DNA from: Bretschneidera sinensis
Taxonomy: Eukaryota; Streptophyta; Magnoliopsida; Brassicales; Akaniaceae
Length of the DNA: 64,000 bases
Direction of reading: 5' to 3'
Assembly (NCBI GenBank): GCA_023935145.1
Contig: CM043698.1
Location: 141,935,001-141,999,000 of the forward strand
The translations under genes were made by a program, and so were the position numbers. The notes under the pieces are model-generated. The model was not told where the DNA came from. It did not search any database and was given only the letters and a program-made list of their open reading frames with translations. Positions 22,764 through 37,200 of the stretch are shown one piece after another (position 1 is the stretch's first letter; each line of letters begins with the position of its first letter).

Positions 22764-25700
22764 ATTGTGAAGAATCCTCCAAAAAGATGCCTTGAATTGA
22801 ATCTCGCACGAATCAATGATGTTCGTTCTTGTTTAAGGGATTATAAGGTTCTAATAAAATCCGCCACTATTATTTGGCTCTTTAGCTTCCCCATTGAAAC
22901 ATGAAACAGGGCTGTGTTTTCCACAAACGACGGCGTTTTCCGTTGTATTTCAGAATGATCAATCAAGGGCCGTCTGATTGGTCGACTTCTTTAGGTCGCA
23001 AATACCTAATCGCTGTGGGCTCCTAGATTAGACGGTTGAAATTGATTATGAAACGTAGGGTGGAGAATGTATTAAGGATTTAACTTTTTTTACCAGGCAT
23101 CAAATTATTTGACCGTTAGGGAGAATTCAAAATGTTGCACAGGGGATCACCATGCTTTTCATTTTTGAAACGTAGTTAAGTTTATCAAATACATTTAATT
23201 TCCATTTCTCTTTGTGAATATTTTTATCTATCCAAATTTTTTTAGCTATTATTAATATTGTGACTTCTTTTTCCAGTTGTACTTCGTCTTTATCAACATA
23301 CTATTCAACAAATTAGTAATAATGAAATTGAAAGAGTTAATATTTATCATATATTCTTTCATCCCCAATTCATCAAATAGTTCAATATTAATTATGTCTA
23401 TTTTATTGTATTTTTGCCGGAGCCACAACTCTGATACTACTTATTATGATTTTGCCTATAAAATCTATGTACTCAAATTTTAAGCAAAAACGCATCCATA
23501 ATAATTAAATAGACAAATAAAATAAAGAGCAAGAACAACAATAATTAATGTGTTTCGGCAATCTTTTTGTCAACATTCATGCTCTCATTCTAACTCTAGT
23601 AGTAAACCCTACAATATATATAGGAATTATGAGTGTGTCTCAAATCTTTTTTAAGAGCTCTCCTTTGTATAGAGGATATTATCCAAACACTAATAAGAAA
23701 ATAACAACAACAAAGAAAACAACTTTTACTACTAATAAGACAAGCAATATCCAATAGGAAACTACTACCTATTTTATTAAAACAAACAACTATAAAATGA
23801 AACTACTTTTCCCAAACCAATTATAATTCTTTCTTGTGGATATTGAACCAAAAGTCTTAACATCTCCATCAAATTATTAAAAGCATATCGAAGTTGGCGA
23901 ATAAATCCAACACTTTGGGATCATAGATAAGGGAGAAGCCATGAATTTATTCCAAGGTAGGCTGAAATATATGACCTTTGTGTTAAAGTTTCTGTCCAAT
24001 TTCCCTTGATGCAAGAAAAAATTAAATCACCCACAAAACAATTCATCACTGATTCATTGGTTCTTCACATACTTATACCAAGCAAAATCCAAATACCTAG
24101 ATCTAAGGTTTTAACCATACATGACCAAATCAAATCTGAAAGAGCAAAACAAATCCGAAGATAGTTTTCAAAGTAGATCAAAACAGAAATCAACATATTT
24201 CTTAAGCAAAAAAAATCGACATATTTCATACAAAACGGTTTTTGATTTGTTGGGATGAATACTACGTCCAATTACATATGCCTCTTATTGGTTAAATAAA
24301 TCATGAAAATAACATAACGAAAAAAGAAAAATTGACCTCAAATTGCTCTCCTCAACGAGATGCTCAATAAAGTAATAAACCCCTTCGCCTAAAATTGAAT
24401 TAAAGTAGTTTTCACTCTGTTGAAAAAATATGATTCAAATAGCAAGAGATTTTATTTGTTGGAAGAGAGAGAGAGAGAGTTTGCATTAAAAAGATTTGTG
24501 AAATGTAAAGTAAAACGATATGGTTAGAGGTAGAAGATCTATTTGACGTTGGGTGTTCGACTTCGCCACCTCCACCATATATGAGCATGCAAAGAGTCTT
24601 TTTCTTATAAAATAACCAAAAAAGAGGGGATAGGAAGAACGACACATGCAGAGAGAAAGAGATGAAATTTTTTAGAGAGGGGAGAGCTTACGGAGAAAAG
24701 GAGTTGTCTGTTGTATGAAAAAGATGGAAGAGTAGAACCGACGGCTAAGGTTTTAATCTGGGCAATGAACGAAGATGAAAAAGGGTTGAAAGCAAAGGGC
24801 TTAGGGCTTTTTTCTTTTAATTTGTTTTCTGGTTTTTTATTTTTCTTTTAATTTTAAATTTTTAGTTTTTATTTTTTGACTTTAGATTTTAATTTCTAAT
24901 TTTTTTTAAAAAAAATAATAATCTTTTTGTATGCGACACCTGTATTTTTATTTAAATCTAAATTTTTTTAATTAGACAGAAATTAGACGGATGCTTGCAA
25001 TTTGAAAATCCGTGGTTCAATATGTCAAAATTAAAATCTTGTGTAGCAAGACCTCCCCAAACCTTTGGGCTAAAATGGTAAAATTTTTCTTTTGAAGCAT
25101 TTTTATATTTTACAAAAAACAATAACAAAGAGGGTGATAATTCTTTACATGCATAACTCATTCTACAGTTTTCTAAATGAGAAAAATCAACATTTGATAG
25201 AACCCAGAAGTGAATATGGATTTTGGAATGGTTCTTATTTCTTAGAGTGTGTTTCGAAACATTAAATTTTATAAATTTTACGAAATTCATTTGTAATGTT
25301 TATCATTATCAAAAGTTTCAGTGAGATGATTGAGATTTGTTTTCCTCAATAATAGTGTTTGAGTTCAAAGCCTCTTGTTGCGGTGAAGTGAGATAAGTTT
25401 TGTCCGATGATTTGACATAAATTAATATTTGTATTTGGCATACGTGTGAGGACACTCACAACGTTGATAATGATCATTTCATCATTTCCTTTCCAAAGTT
25501 TTTTTTTTTAAAAAAATTACTTTTTATATTTGAAAAATCAAAAAATTAAAATTGAGTTAGTTTGTTGCATGATAGAATTTACAAATAAAATCGATAAAAT
25601 GAAAAATAAAAAATCTTTTTGACCAAAATATTTTCTCTCTTTTTTTTTTTTCTTGCTTTCTTCCCCCTCTTTTTCTGAATTTCTCGTATATTCTACATTT

Positions 25701-26032
25701 TAATCAAGAAAATTAATTGACTTATACAACCTAACATAAAAAAATCTATAAAAAAAATATTTGTGGATTTATCAAACTTGCTACGCCTTTGCAATTGTAT
25801 GGTTATCACAGCGAATATTTTCCTACTACAAAGTACAAACCATCTTCTGCAGTTAGACAAGATAATATACATGTGGATAGAAGGATGCGAGTTGGAGATG
25901 CTTGAAATCCTTTGCAGCCTTGTGATTGGTCGGTTCGAACCTCAGATTCCCCACCACTAATTTTCGCACTCTTGCATTCTTAACCACACCATCTTTTTCG
26001 TTTTAGTTTTGTTCTCATTTTGTACACAACAG
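22764..26032. other. Intergenic space between divergent genes
   Basis: No gene is supported. It includes the 5' flank of the minus-strand gene (a CG-containing stretch at 22915-22990), AT-rich sequence, a short GA microsatellite at about 24465-24478 and T-rich tracts at 24800-24920. The final 250 bases are the LHCB3 upstream region, with an ATTGG (inverted CCAAT) near 25925 and a GATAA (I-box-like) at 25861-25865. Both motifs are short and common, so their role is only suggested by position. Confidence 0.5.
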
Positions 26033-26040
26033 TATATAAA
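26033..26040 (+). promoter_or_regulatory. TATA box of LHCB3
   Basis: TATATAAA lies 85 bases before the LHCB3 ATG. This would put transcription start near 26065 and leave a 5' leader of about 60 bases, which is normal for Lhc genes. Confidence 0.65.
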
Positions 26041-26124
26041 ACTCCATATCAAAATCATCTACTACCATTCAAGGAAAGAACAAATTGCAAATTGAAATAA
26101 TTGTGGAAAAGCTTTGAAAAGAGA

Positions 26125-27232
<1,108 letters not shown>

Positions 27233-28221
27233 ATTTGTAGTTACTACTTTGATCTTCTTCCCGTGTGTAGATTACAATTATTGTATCTGTAGATTTTTTA
27301 AGAACTAGCATCCATCAGTAAGATCGAATGTAACTTGTGACTTGGTTTGATGATGCTGGTCATGTCTGTGTAGATGATGGTATTCATAAACGAGCAAAAA
27401 TGAGAATCAGGGTACTTAACAACCAGTAAAGGAAGGAAATTTTTTCTCCTATAAAATTTTGGTAAGATAGTAGCTCAATTATTATTAAGAAAACTAAGAG
27501 GCATGAACCGTGATGAATAACTAACCTCAAATCCTTCATCAGGAAACAATTCCACCATTTTGCTAATAATACTCTCGCCACACCTGTAATCTGAAAAGCT
27601 TGATCTCTTTAAGAACGTAAGAAATAAGCAACCTTGGAGGCAGTACTGCTGTAGCTTTCGTCCCTCTCAAGGAACATAGAGCTTCACCGATTAAGTTACC
27701 GTTATACACAAGAAACATAGCATAGTCGCTGCTCTGTCCGCCATACAGTCAGCGCACATGAGATTGATGGCCCCAAGTTAAAGTAAGAACAATGCTTTTC
27801 ATGATCAAATAACAGAAGGTGAGATGACCAAGGGAAAAAAAGACCATATGAACATTTCTCATTCATATTTTGTATACTATAAAGTTTTGGCATTACATCA
27901 TTGACAGCAGAATATACACAAACTAAACTATTTAATGAAGAAAAAAAGAGCAGAAATTTCTTTAAAAATCCTATTTGCCTATGCACAAGAGTCCACCAAA
28001 CAACTGAAATTGGCAAATATTCATATACAATTCCATCCCCTTCACGTTCCTCACATTACAGAAGCACCCATTAACTGTTGCTATAACTATAAAGCATCTG
28101 CACCTGAGAATGGAAAAGGACTCTGGCAACATTTCTCTCCCCTGTATTCCTTAAGTTATCTCCATCTTTGTCTACCCAAACAGAAATGATCATCTAAAAA
28201 CTGGATACTATGCTCTTGAGC
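27233..28221. other. Convergent intergenic region between LHCB3 and the myosin gene
   Basis: Holds the 3' ends of both genes. No perfect AATAAA follows LHCB3 within 100 bases. On the minus strand, 27722-27572 is open (MFLVYNGNLIGEALCSLRG and on, ending REYY then TAG) and looks more protein-like than its surroundings. I cannot identify it and see no consistent splicing to extend it, so I do not call a gene. Confidence 0.5.
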
Positions 28222-31200
28222 TTATCTTTTCCACCACTTCCTACGAAATTTATCAGCTTCTCCATGCCCAAGTTTATGGAGCCTTGTCTTTGTCTGCCTC
28301 AATCTTACTTTGTAATCTTTCTTCCATGCCTCAAATCTGATTTTCAACTTCTGAAGTTCTTCATCAGGATGCATGATAAGAACTGATTGCGAAGCTTTTA
28401 CCTCAACAAGAGATTTCGCATCATCGTCAAAAGTTTGTCTCCGCTGCTCAAATTCCATTTCCAGATTGCTGACTGCATTCAAACTACCATTAGTCTCCCT
28501 CACCGCCCTAATATCAGGAATGGTATTAGAAAATCTGTTGGGCGTGCTCCCACCAGGAGTTCCCATGGACATAGTATATTCATAATCATAACAGCGAGGT
28601 GATGCAGAAGCATCAAGTTTTCCAGGTTGACCTGCAGTGCTATCAGCAGCAAGACTCTTTCTCGCAGCAGCAAGACTCATCTGCATTAAAGTCGCAAATG
28701 GAATCTTTAGACATCTGAGGAACTAAATTATTAAGGGTCAAACTCAATTCTAAAAGCCACATATGATTGATAATCTTACAGGTCTGTTGAGTATCACTTC
28801 TCCACATTTGGTTTAATCGCATCTTATGTGGTACATTGACCAATAGAACATTCTTTGTTCATATATTATGCCATTTTAGCATCACAAGACAGTCCAGTAA
28901 CCTAAGCTACCCCATGTCAAAAACTAATTACTAAATAAGATCAAGAGCCACCTTTTTTTATAAATTAAACATGATTAGTGTCACAACTTTTTGCATTTAA
29001 GGTTCAATGGAATTCTACTTGGATCAAACCTGTGATATGCCCCCCACGAAAAGAGGAGGTGCAACCATTGGATTAAAGGCTTAAATTAAAGACTGATTAA
29101 AGGCTTAAATTAAAGACTACAGTCACAAGAGCCACCTTTTAATAGATGGAGATGGTAATCATTTCCTTCTACTAGTTCTAGTACTGGATCCTGGATCAGC
29201 TATAAATCATTGATTGTCCACACAAAGGGCATAAACAAGAATCAATGCAAACTCTAGAAAGGTCCTTTCAGTAATACGTTATGTTAAACTCCACAAAAGT
29301 CACAATTCACCACTTGGTGGTCACATTTGGATCATTTAAATATACAATCGGTTCAACTGAGTCAATATTAACTATCCAAACTGCACTGTTTTCCTGTTTC
29401 TTTAACCGTTCTCTTTTGTTCCGTTATTTAATTTTAATATGTAAATAAATTGTTTATTAAAGAAAAAGGAGCACCAGTTTACACAGGATGTTTACCCACT
29501 ATCTTAAGTTATATTTACCCGGACTGAAGGACCACCTTCACTGGTCAACCTATACACGTAAATATTTACATGTAAACAAGAAAACTCACTTGCAAAGATC
29601 CCACCTGCTTTTGCCACATCTCCTCCACAGATTTCATCTTTGCCTCATACTCCGACCATCTTGCCTCAAATTGTCGCAGCTGATCCCGCAATGCAGCATT
29701 TTCCTCTTCTTTTTGCCCCAAATTAGCTTCCGCTTTAAGAACCCGCCTTTGAAGCTCAGCCAGAACTGAAGGTGGGACCTGAACCTGCTCTTGTGGTATG
29801 TCCTGCTCAACCAAGAGAAGTCACCTTTTTAGTCACTAATGCTTGCTCAAAAGTTCACATAATAAGAATGAAGAGCATCATTGACTGTTCATTCACAAAT
29901 CCAGTCATGATCACATTTAGTCAAAAAGCCATGCAAGTATTTATTACAGCTGACACTACTCCATAGGAGTGAGAATTTATTTTCCATATCAAGATGCCCC
30001 TTATATCTTATTCTTCAACACAAAGGTCTATTTCACTTTGGTAAATTAGCCAGGCTTGGGTATTTGATGAATATATCCATATAGAAGCACAATTTTCAAA
30101 TAGCAATGACAAGCCTGGTCACCATTCTCTTATGTGCCTAGAGGCTTCTCTCTCTGTCTCATTCTAGTAGAACGTAAACATTCAGGATTTGTCAGGTCCC
30201 AATTTTAACATTTTGGTTGAACATGTTTGTTCCAACCCAAGATTAACAGGTTTAGGACAGTATTAAAAAAGTTTCAGGAGGGGAAAGGATGGGAAATAGA
30301 AGACTTTACTGTTATGGATCCGAAGCATTATTGCCACTCCTAAAGGAACCAAAATGGATGCATGATTTCTCTTTGTTATGCCTCAAAGAGTGGTCACTAA
30401 CCGGAAATTGCAGATAAGAAACACACACACAGTAGAGGACTGGAGTGATAAAAACTTAAAAGAAAAAGAATCTATCTGAAATCTTCTACTTGGTTTCTGT
30501 TTAGATTTGGCATTCTCTGAAACCAACTTGTGCATCATAGAGAATACCTTCACTTCTGAAATCCTCCTGCCTGGCTTTCGTTTCGATCTTGCACTCTCAT
30601 GGTTCAACTGTTTGAACTTCCGCATGGTATTTAAATTACTCCGAACCAAATACCCACGGATCACTGAAAGAAGAAAATAAAGAATGAGAAATCATATGCA
30701 ATTTAGAAAGCCACAAATTTAGCTAACAAGCAAGACAAAATTTTACCAGACTGTAAATATATTATTGCTGTCAGCCGCTCATCAAGTAGTTTGGGAGCAG
30801 CAGCTGCCTGCATCTTTGCCTGAATAATATGTTTCCTTCTGGCATTTTCACCACGGACAACTGCATCACCAAAGTAAAAAAGTTTAGAAGAAAAGTAAAT
30901 CACCATAAAAACAGACTTCTGAGGATCTAAAGAAATCAAGTTATAATCTATGTATTCCAACCCACCAAAGGGTCTTTAAAGCATCAATATCTATAAGGTC
31001 CAAAAAACCTATAAGGTCCTATAGAAAAAAGTCCAACTTTTTATGAAACAAAGCAGGAAATACACAGAATAAAAGGAGGTCGGCAAGATTGTAGAACCAC
31101 AAAAGCCATTTACTCCAAAAGAAACAACTGCTAGTATAAATTAAATTTGAAAAAAAAAAAAAACTGTGCATTACATGATTGTAATGTTGTTGCTACTTTC

Positions 31201-34200
31201 TTGAGTTCATGGAAATAAGAACGAGCCTGGCGACCACGGAAGCATTTTTGAACCTCAACTATGCCTTGCAGAATTTTTTTTCTGTTATCCTCCAATGCAC
31301 CAATCTATAAACCACCAAAACGTAACAGCATCAGAAATACCACCAAAAGACCAGCTTGTTTCCATAGAAAGAAATAAGTATATGTCACTATTTAAAACCC
31401 ATCAAATTAACTCAAGAAAGTGAAACTAAGTTTATAGTTCAGCTGATAAATTCTGTCCAAAGTTAAAATACATAGGACTCATCAACTGTGTTCGGTGTCA
31501 ACTCAGCAACGTTCTGTTCCCAAAATGGTAACCACCTAATTCTAAAACAATAAGTTGAAATTTAAGTACGAAATATGACCATTATACATAACATACAGAG
31601 GAGTACATTCATGAAATGAGATATGATAACTCTCGAGTCTTGTCCCATTCAATTCTTTCCCCTTTACTTTTTTCTTCCTTTTTGCTCATGCTTTCCAAAA
31701 TCCTAACCCACATAAGCCATGTTTGGGTTTTTATTTAAACTAATTTGCTTTAAGTTAGCTTAAATTGTTGAGAATCCTAATAGGATTCCTAATGTGTGTC
31801 CTAGTAGGCTTAGATCATATCTATCTTATCTTATCGTTGTGTCCTACTCCTATTCGACTTAGTATTCATAAGTCTATATATTGAGTCAATTGTATTTTTT
31901 TCATTTAATCAATAAGACAGAGAATTTCTTTTCGATTCTTATTCTCTACATGGTATCAGAGCAAGATCTCTCATGGAATCCTAAATAAATTTTTCTTATA
32001 TCTTCAAAAAAACAATCGATACGGTTCATCAAGTACTGTTCATCAGCGTTGTTCATCGACACAGTTCATCAACACTATTTCGAGAACTATTCATGGGTAA
32101 CAAAGAAAATTTGGTAAATAGATTCATACGAAAAAATTAAAAAAAAAAAAAAAAAAAAAAGCTGAAAAAAGGGCAATAAAAAAAGCCTTCAGTTCAGGGG
32201 GAAAAAAAAAAGAAAAAAAAAAAGGGTCATTCTTATGGCTTTAGATAAATTTGCTTTGGTGACTCAGACTTGGCAAGGTAGTTGAGCTAATGTTAATAGT
32301 AGTAGAGGACATGGTTTTAGTAATATAAGTCATTGTAATGGCAAAGGTGGTCATGAAATTGGCGGTAGTGGTATATTTGTTAGTCGTGGTGGTGATGTTC
32401 AAGGTTTAGTTCGTCAATGTACTCACTGTCACCATTATGGGCATACTCAGGAGACATGTTGGCACTTGGTTGGTCGTCCCCTAGTTGCTAATAGTGTGAC
32501 TTCTGATTTAGTTAAATGTGATCATGTGTTTTCAATTTCCAAAGCGAAGTATGATAAGTTCTTACAGTATAAGGCAGCTAGCCGGACATCTTCCTCGATG
32601 GCACTTTCCACCCCAGAAAGGTACACCAAAAGCTTATCTATCATCTAGTAACTCTTCATCTAGACCTTAGGTCTTTGACTTTGCATCTACTAATCATTTG
32701 TCACGTACCACTTATGTTTTCTCTAATTTTTATCACTCTTAGTCTTTCCCTAATGTTACTCTTGCAGATGGATCTAAAACCACTGCTAATGGCATTAGCA
32801 TTGTGCACCCTAGTTCTTCAATGTCTTTATCATATGTCCTTTATGCTCCATTTTCTCAATATAATTTGATATATGTTAATCAACATACAAAATGTCTTAA
32901 CTGGTCAGTTAACTTTCTTCCCGATTTTGTTCTCATCCAAGATTTGAAAACAAAGAAGAAAATTGGTGAAGGGCATGAATCGGACAGCTTGTATTGCTTT
33001 GATCCTATCCCATCACCCATTGCTTACTAGATTGACGTGTCATTTGATCATCCGTTCTTAGAGAAGCTGAAAAAGTTAGTTCCTACTTTGAGTCAGGTTT
33101 TGTCTTTAGAATATGAGTCCTGTCAATTGGGTAGGCATCATCTTGTGTCGTTTCTTTCCCGAATTAATAATCATGTGTCTAGTCCTTTTATGTTAGTACA
33201 TTCTGATATTTGGAGTCCAAGTCATGTGACTTCTAAACTTGGATTTCGATATTTCGTTATCTTTATGGATGATTATTTCAGGCTCACCTAGCTTTATTTA
33301 ATGAAAGACTGTTCTGAGTTGTTTTCTATTTCTTGTGCCTTTTGTGCTGAGATATCTGTTAAGATTCTCTGTAGTGACAATGCTCATGAGTATTTTTTTG
33401 AGCCTTTTACAACATTCATTACTAAGTTTGGCATTATTCATCAGTTATCTTGCTCTCATACATCCCAACAAAATGGGGTTACAAAACGAAAAAAAATCTC
33501 CACCTTATGAATATTGCGTATACTCTCTTATTTCATATGCATGTGCCCAAATTGTTTTAGAGTGAGACCGTTATAACTGCATGTTATTTAATTAACCGTA
33601 TGCCATCCTCTATCCTTGATGGTCAATCTCCCCACTCCGTGCTCTTTCCTAGAAATGTTACCTTCCACTTACCTCCATATATATTTGGGTCCGTTTGTTT
33701 TGTTCATCAACTCTGTCCAGGAGTTGACAAACTTGACCCACGCTCTATTAAATGTATTTTCTTAGGCTATTCTCTTACACAAAAAGGTTATCGATATTAT
33801 AGTCCATCACTACAAAATTACTTTACTCGTGCCAATGTTACATTCTTTGAGTCTACCCCATATTACTCTGAATTTCATTTTATCTCTGACTTGGCTGATT
33901 CGTTTCCTTGTCCATTACATGTTCCAATGCCCCTTACACAGTCACAGTTAGATCCTCTTCCTCCTTCGTCCGCTCCTCCGTTGCAAGATTACTACTGTCG
34001 TCCGCGACCTTCTGCCTCTGTTGCTCCACCAATTACTCCCCTGTTGGCAAATCCTGATTCTTCTTTCACTTCACCTTCTGAGGATGATCGTCCCATTACC
34101 CTTCGTAAAAGTAAACGTTTATGTACTGTTCATCCATTTGCTAATTTTGTGTCTTATGATTATTTATCTCCTTCATATGTTTCGTTTGTTGCTTCGATCT

Positions 34201-37200
34201 CTTTTGTCTTTATTCCCAAGTCTATTACAGAAACTTTATCTCATCCTAGGCGGAAAAGAGCTATGAAAGAAAAGATAGATGCCTTAAATACTAATGATAC
34301 ATGGAACTTGGTTCCTCAACCATCTAGGAAATTTGTTGTTGGTTGTCGCTCGGTCTATACTGTAAAGGTTCATCCTGATAAAGCTCGTCTAGTAGCAAAA
34401 GAGTATACACAAGTATATGTTATTGACTGTACTAAGACATTCTCTCCAGTAGCTAAGATTACATCTGTCCATGTATTTATCACTCTAGCATCTAGTTTTC
34501 ATTGGCTTCTACATTAGTTGGATGTGAAAAATGCGTTTCTCAATGGTGATTTGCAAGAAGTAATATACATGGAGCAACCACCCGCATTTGTTGCTAGGGG
34601 AGTCTAGGTTAGTATGTCGATTAAAGAAGTCTCTATATGGATTGAAACAATCTCCTCAAGCGTGGTTTGGTCGGTTCAACAAAGTGGTGATTAATTTTGG
34701 CCTCAGCAGATATAGTATAGATCATTCTGTATTTTATAAATACAATGAGGCATGTAGGATATTGTTGATTGTATATGTGGATGATATTATGATCACCAAA
34801 GATGACAAAAAAAGAATTCTAGCAATGAAACAATTCTTGAGTACTAAATTTCAGACAAAGGATTTAGGACAATTGAGATAAATTTTGGGTATCGAGGTTG
34901 CTAGATCTCGTCATAGTATTTCTTTATCTCAACGTAAATATGTTCTTGATTTGTTGACTGATACTGGAATGTTAGGGTATAAGCCTATAGATAATCATAT
35001 GGATCCCAACACAAAACTTGCAGTTGATCAAGGTGACTTATTATCTTATCTAAGGCAATATAGGCGTTCGGTTGGAAAATTGAATTATTTGACTGTTACT
35101 ACGCCTAGTATTTCATTTGCAACAAATGTGGTTAGTCGATTTCTCAATGCTCCACAAACTAGTCATTGGGGCACTGTTGTTCGAATTTTAAGATATCTTA
35201 AGAGTGCTCTAGTCATGGTTTACTTTATCAAAATAATGGTCATACTCCAATTGAAGGTTATACTGATGCAGATTGGGCTGTCTCTCCATCTGATAGAAGG
35301 TCCACTACTAGATATTGTGTATTTATGGGAAATAATTTAGTATCATGGAATAGTAAGAAGCAAATTGTGGTTGCTAGAACGAGTGTTGAGTCCGAGTATA
35401 GAGCAATGACACATACTACCTACGAGATAATTTGGCTAAAGCAGTTGTTAGCGGAACTTGTTATTAACCAGTTAAGTCCTATGAGCTTGGCGTGTGACAA
35501 TCAAGCAGCTATTCATATTGCAAATAATCCAATATTTCATAAGAGAACAAAACATATTGAAGTTGATTGTCATGTGATTCGAGAAAAACTTCTACAAAAT
35601 GTAATCAGTATCAGACATGCGAAGTCGACAAATCATTTAGCATATTTATTTACTAAACCATTGGATGGTTCTCGAGTTAGATTTATTTGTAACAAATTGG
35701 GTGCTTATGATATCTATGCTTCAACTTAAGGGGGTGTTGAGAATCCTAATAGGATTCCTAATGTGTGTCCTAGTACGCTTAGATCATATTTATCTTATCT
35801 TATTGTTGTGTCCTAGTCCTATTAGACTTAGTATTCATAAGTCTATATATTGAGTCAATTGTATTCTTTTCATTCAATCAATAAGACAGAGAATTTCTTT
35901 TCAATTTTTATTCTCAACATAAATAACAACTCAAACATGACCATAATAGGTTGCAAAAAAAGCAACCAAATGACAACGCAAGAACCAATCAAGAACAGAA
36001 GCACAATATGAATTGCTTAATCAACAGACAAATATATAGTAGTCATTACGAGAAAATTTCCTTAACTTCAGCTCTCAAAGCTGAGCATTTTAGCTACCTT
36101 CTAGAAGTTCTATGGATTTTACAGGTGTCTTGTTGTACAACTTTACAACTTTCAGGGACAGGATGATGAGCATTTAGGTTTGATTTACTAAACGATGGCC
36201 ATTTCAAGGTAAATGTGATATTGGTTGCTTAGATGCAGTTTGATGAAGATTCTCTTGTGATTTCTATATGCTAGCTATGGGTAAATTTGTTTGGAACAGC
36301 TTTCTGACTAAGAAGTAGAAAGATTTATTCATTTCCCCTTTCTACTTTCTTCTAGCCAATTTGATAAAGAAGCAGTCTTAAGTGCAATTAACCTTTAGGT
36401 TCTGGATTATCTAATAATTTTAATTAGCTCATAACTATCCATACTAAAAACCCTTGTATTAAAATAAAACATAATAATACTAATAACAAAAACATGGAAC
36501 TGTCAAAAAAAATAAGTAAATTACCTGCCCTGTTCGGAGATACAATTTAGTATAACCCACTTGATACATCTCAGGGAGGACATTAAATTGCTGTAGAACA
36601 GTAACTGATATACTTAATGGATCCTGAGATACATCACGCTCCAAGAGTAGGAACCCATACCTAAGATGTAAACAGGCACATGAAAAGAATTAGCAAAGAA
36701 TTCGTAAGAGAATTTATTAAACTACAGCAGAGTTTCAGCCTCTACCTTCCTGCAAACTCTTGGTGTGTCATTCGAGTAGGATATCCACATCTTGAGATTC
36801 TGACAACCTCCAAAATGCCACAACACCTGAGTTGTTGTAAGACAAGATCCTCCTCATACATGCCAGGGAGCTGCTTCGTATTTGGTTTTATGCAGCGAAT
36901 GAAGTGAGGTGTAGTGCTCTCCAACTGGTTCATTAACTTGAAGAGTTGACCCTACAAGCATGGAAAGGAATACTTAAAAGTTTGAAAAACATGACTTTGG
37001 TAAAGGAAGTATATTTACCTTGAACTTCATACCAACACTTGGTTCCTAGAAAGCACATTTCTATCATAGAGTGAAGCCTTGTAGAAATTTTATCATGTTA
37101 TTAGATAACCGTCTTACATGAGTAACATAAGGGACTTGATTAAACAACAAGACATGCTAATAAAATTGACCCAAGAATGAAGTATTTAAAACCTTAGAAT

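Larger units (their letters stand above)
31766..35919 (+). mobile_element. Degenerate Ty1/copia retrotransposon in myosin intron 19, antisense to the gene
   Basis: Identical-length LTRs of 185 bases (31766-31950 and 35735-35919) differ at about ten positions by my count. The element is flanked by a perfect 5-bp target duplication TAAAT (31761-31765 and 35920-35924). The primer site TGGTATCAGAGC (31951-31962) matches the plant initiator tRNA-Met type, and a G-rich tract precedes the 3' LTR. Domain order is gag, protease, integrase, reverse transcriptase, RNase H, which is copia order. Many stops and shifts break the coding part. It lies on the strand opposite to the host gene, so its polyadenylation signals are not read in the myosin transcript. 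Confidence 0.95.
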
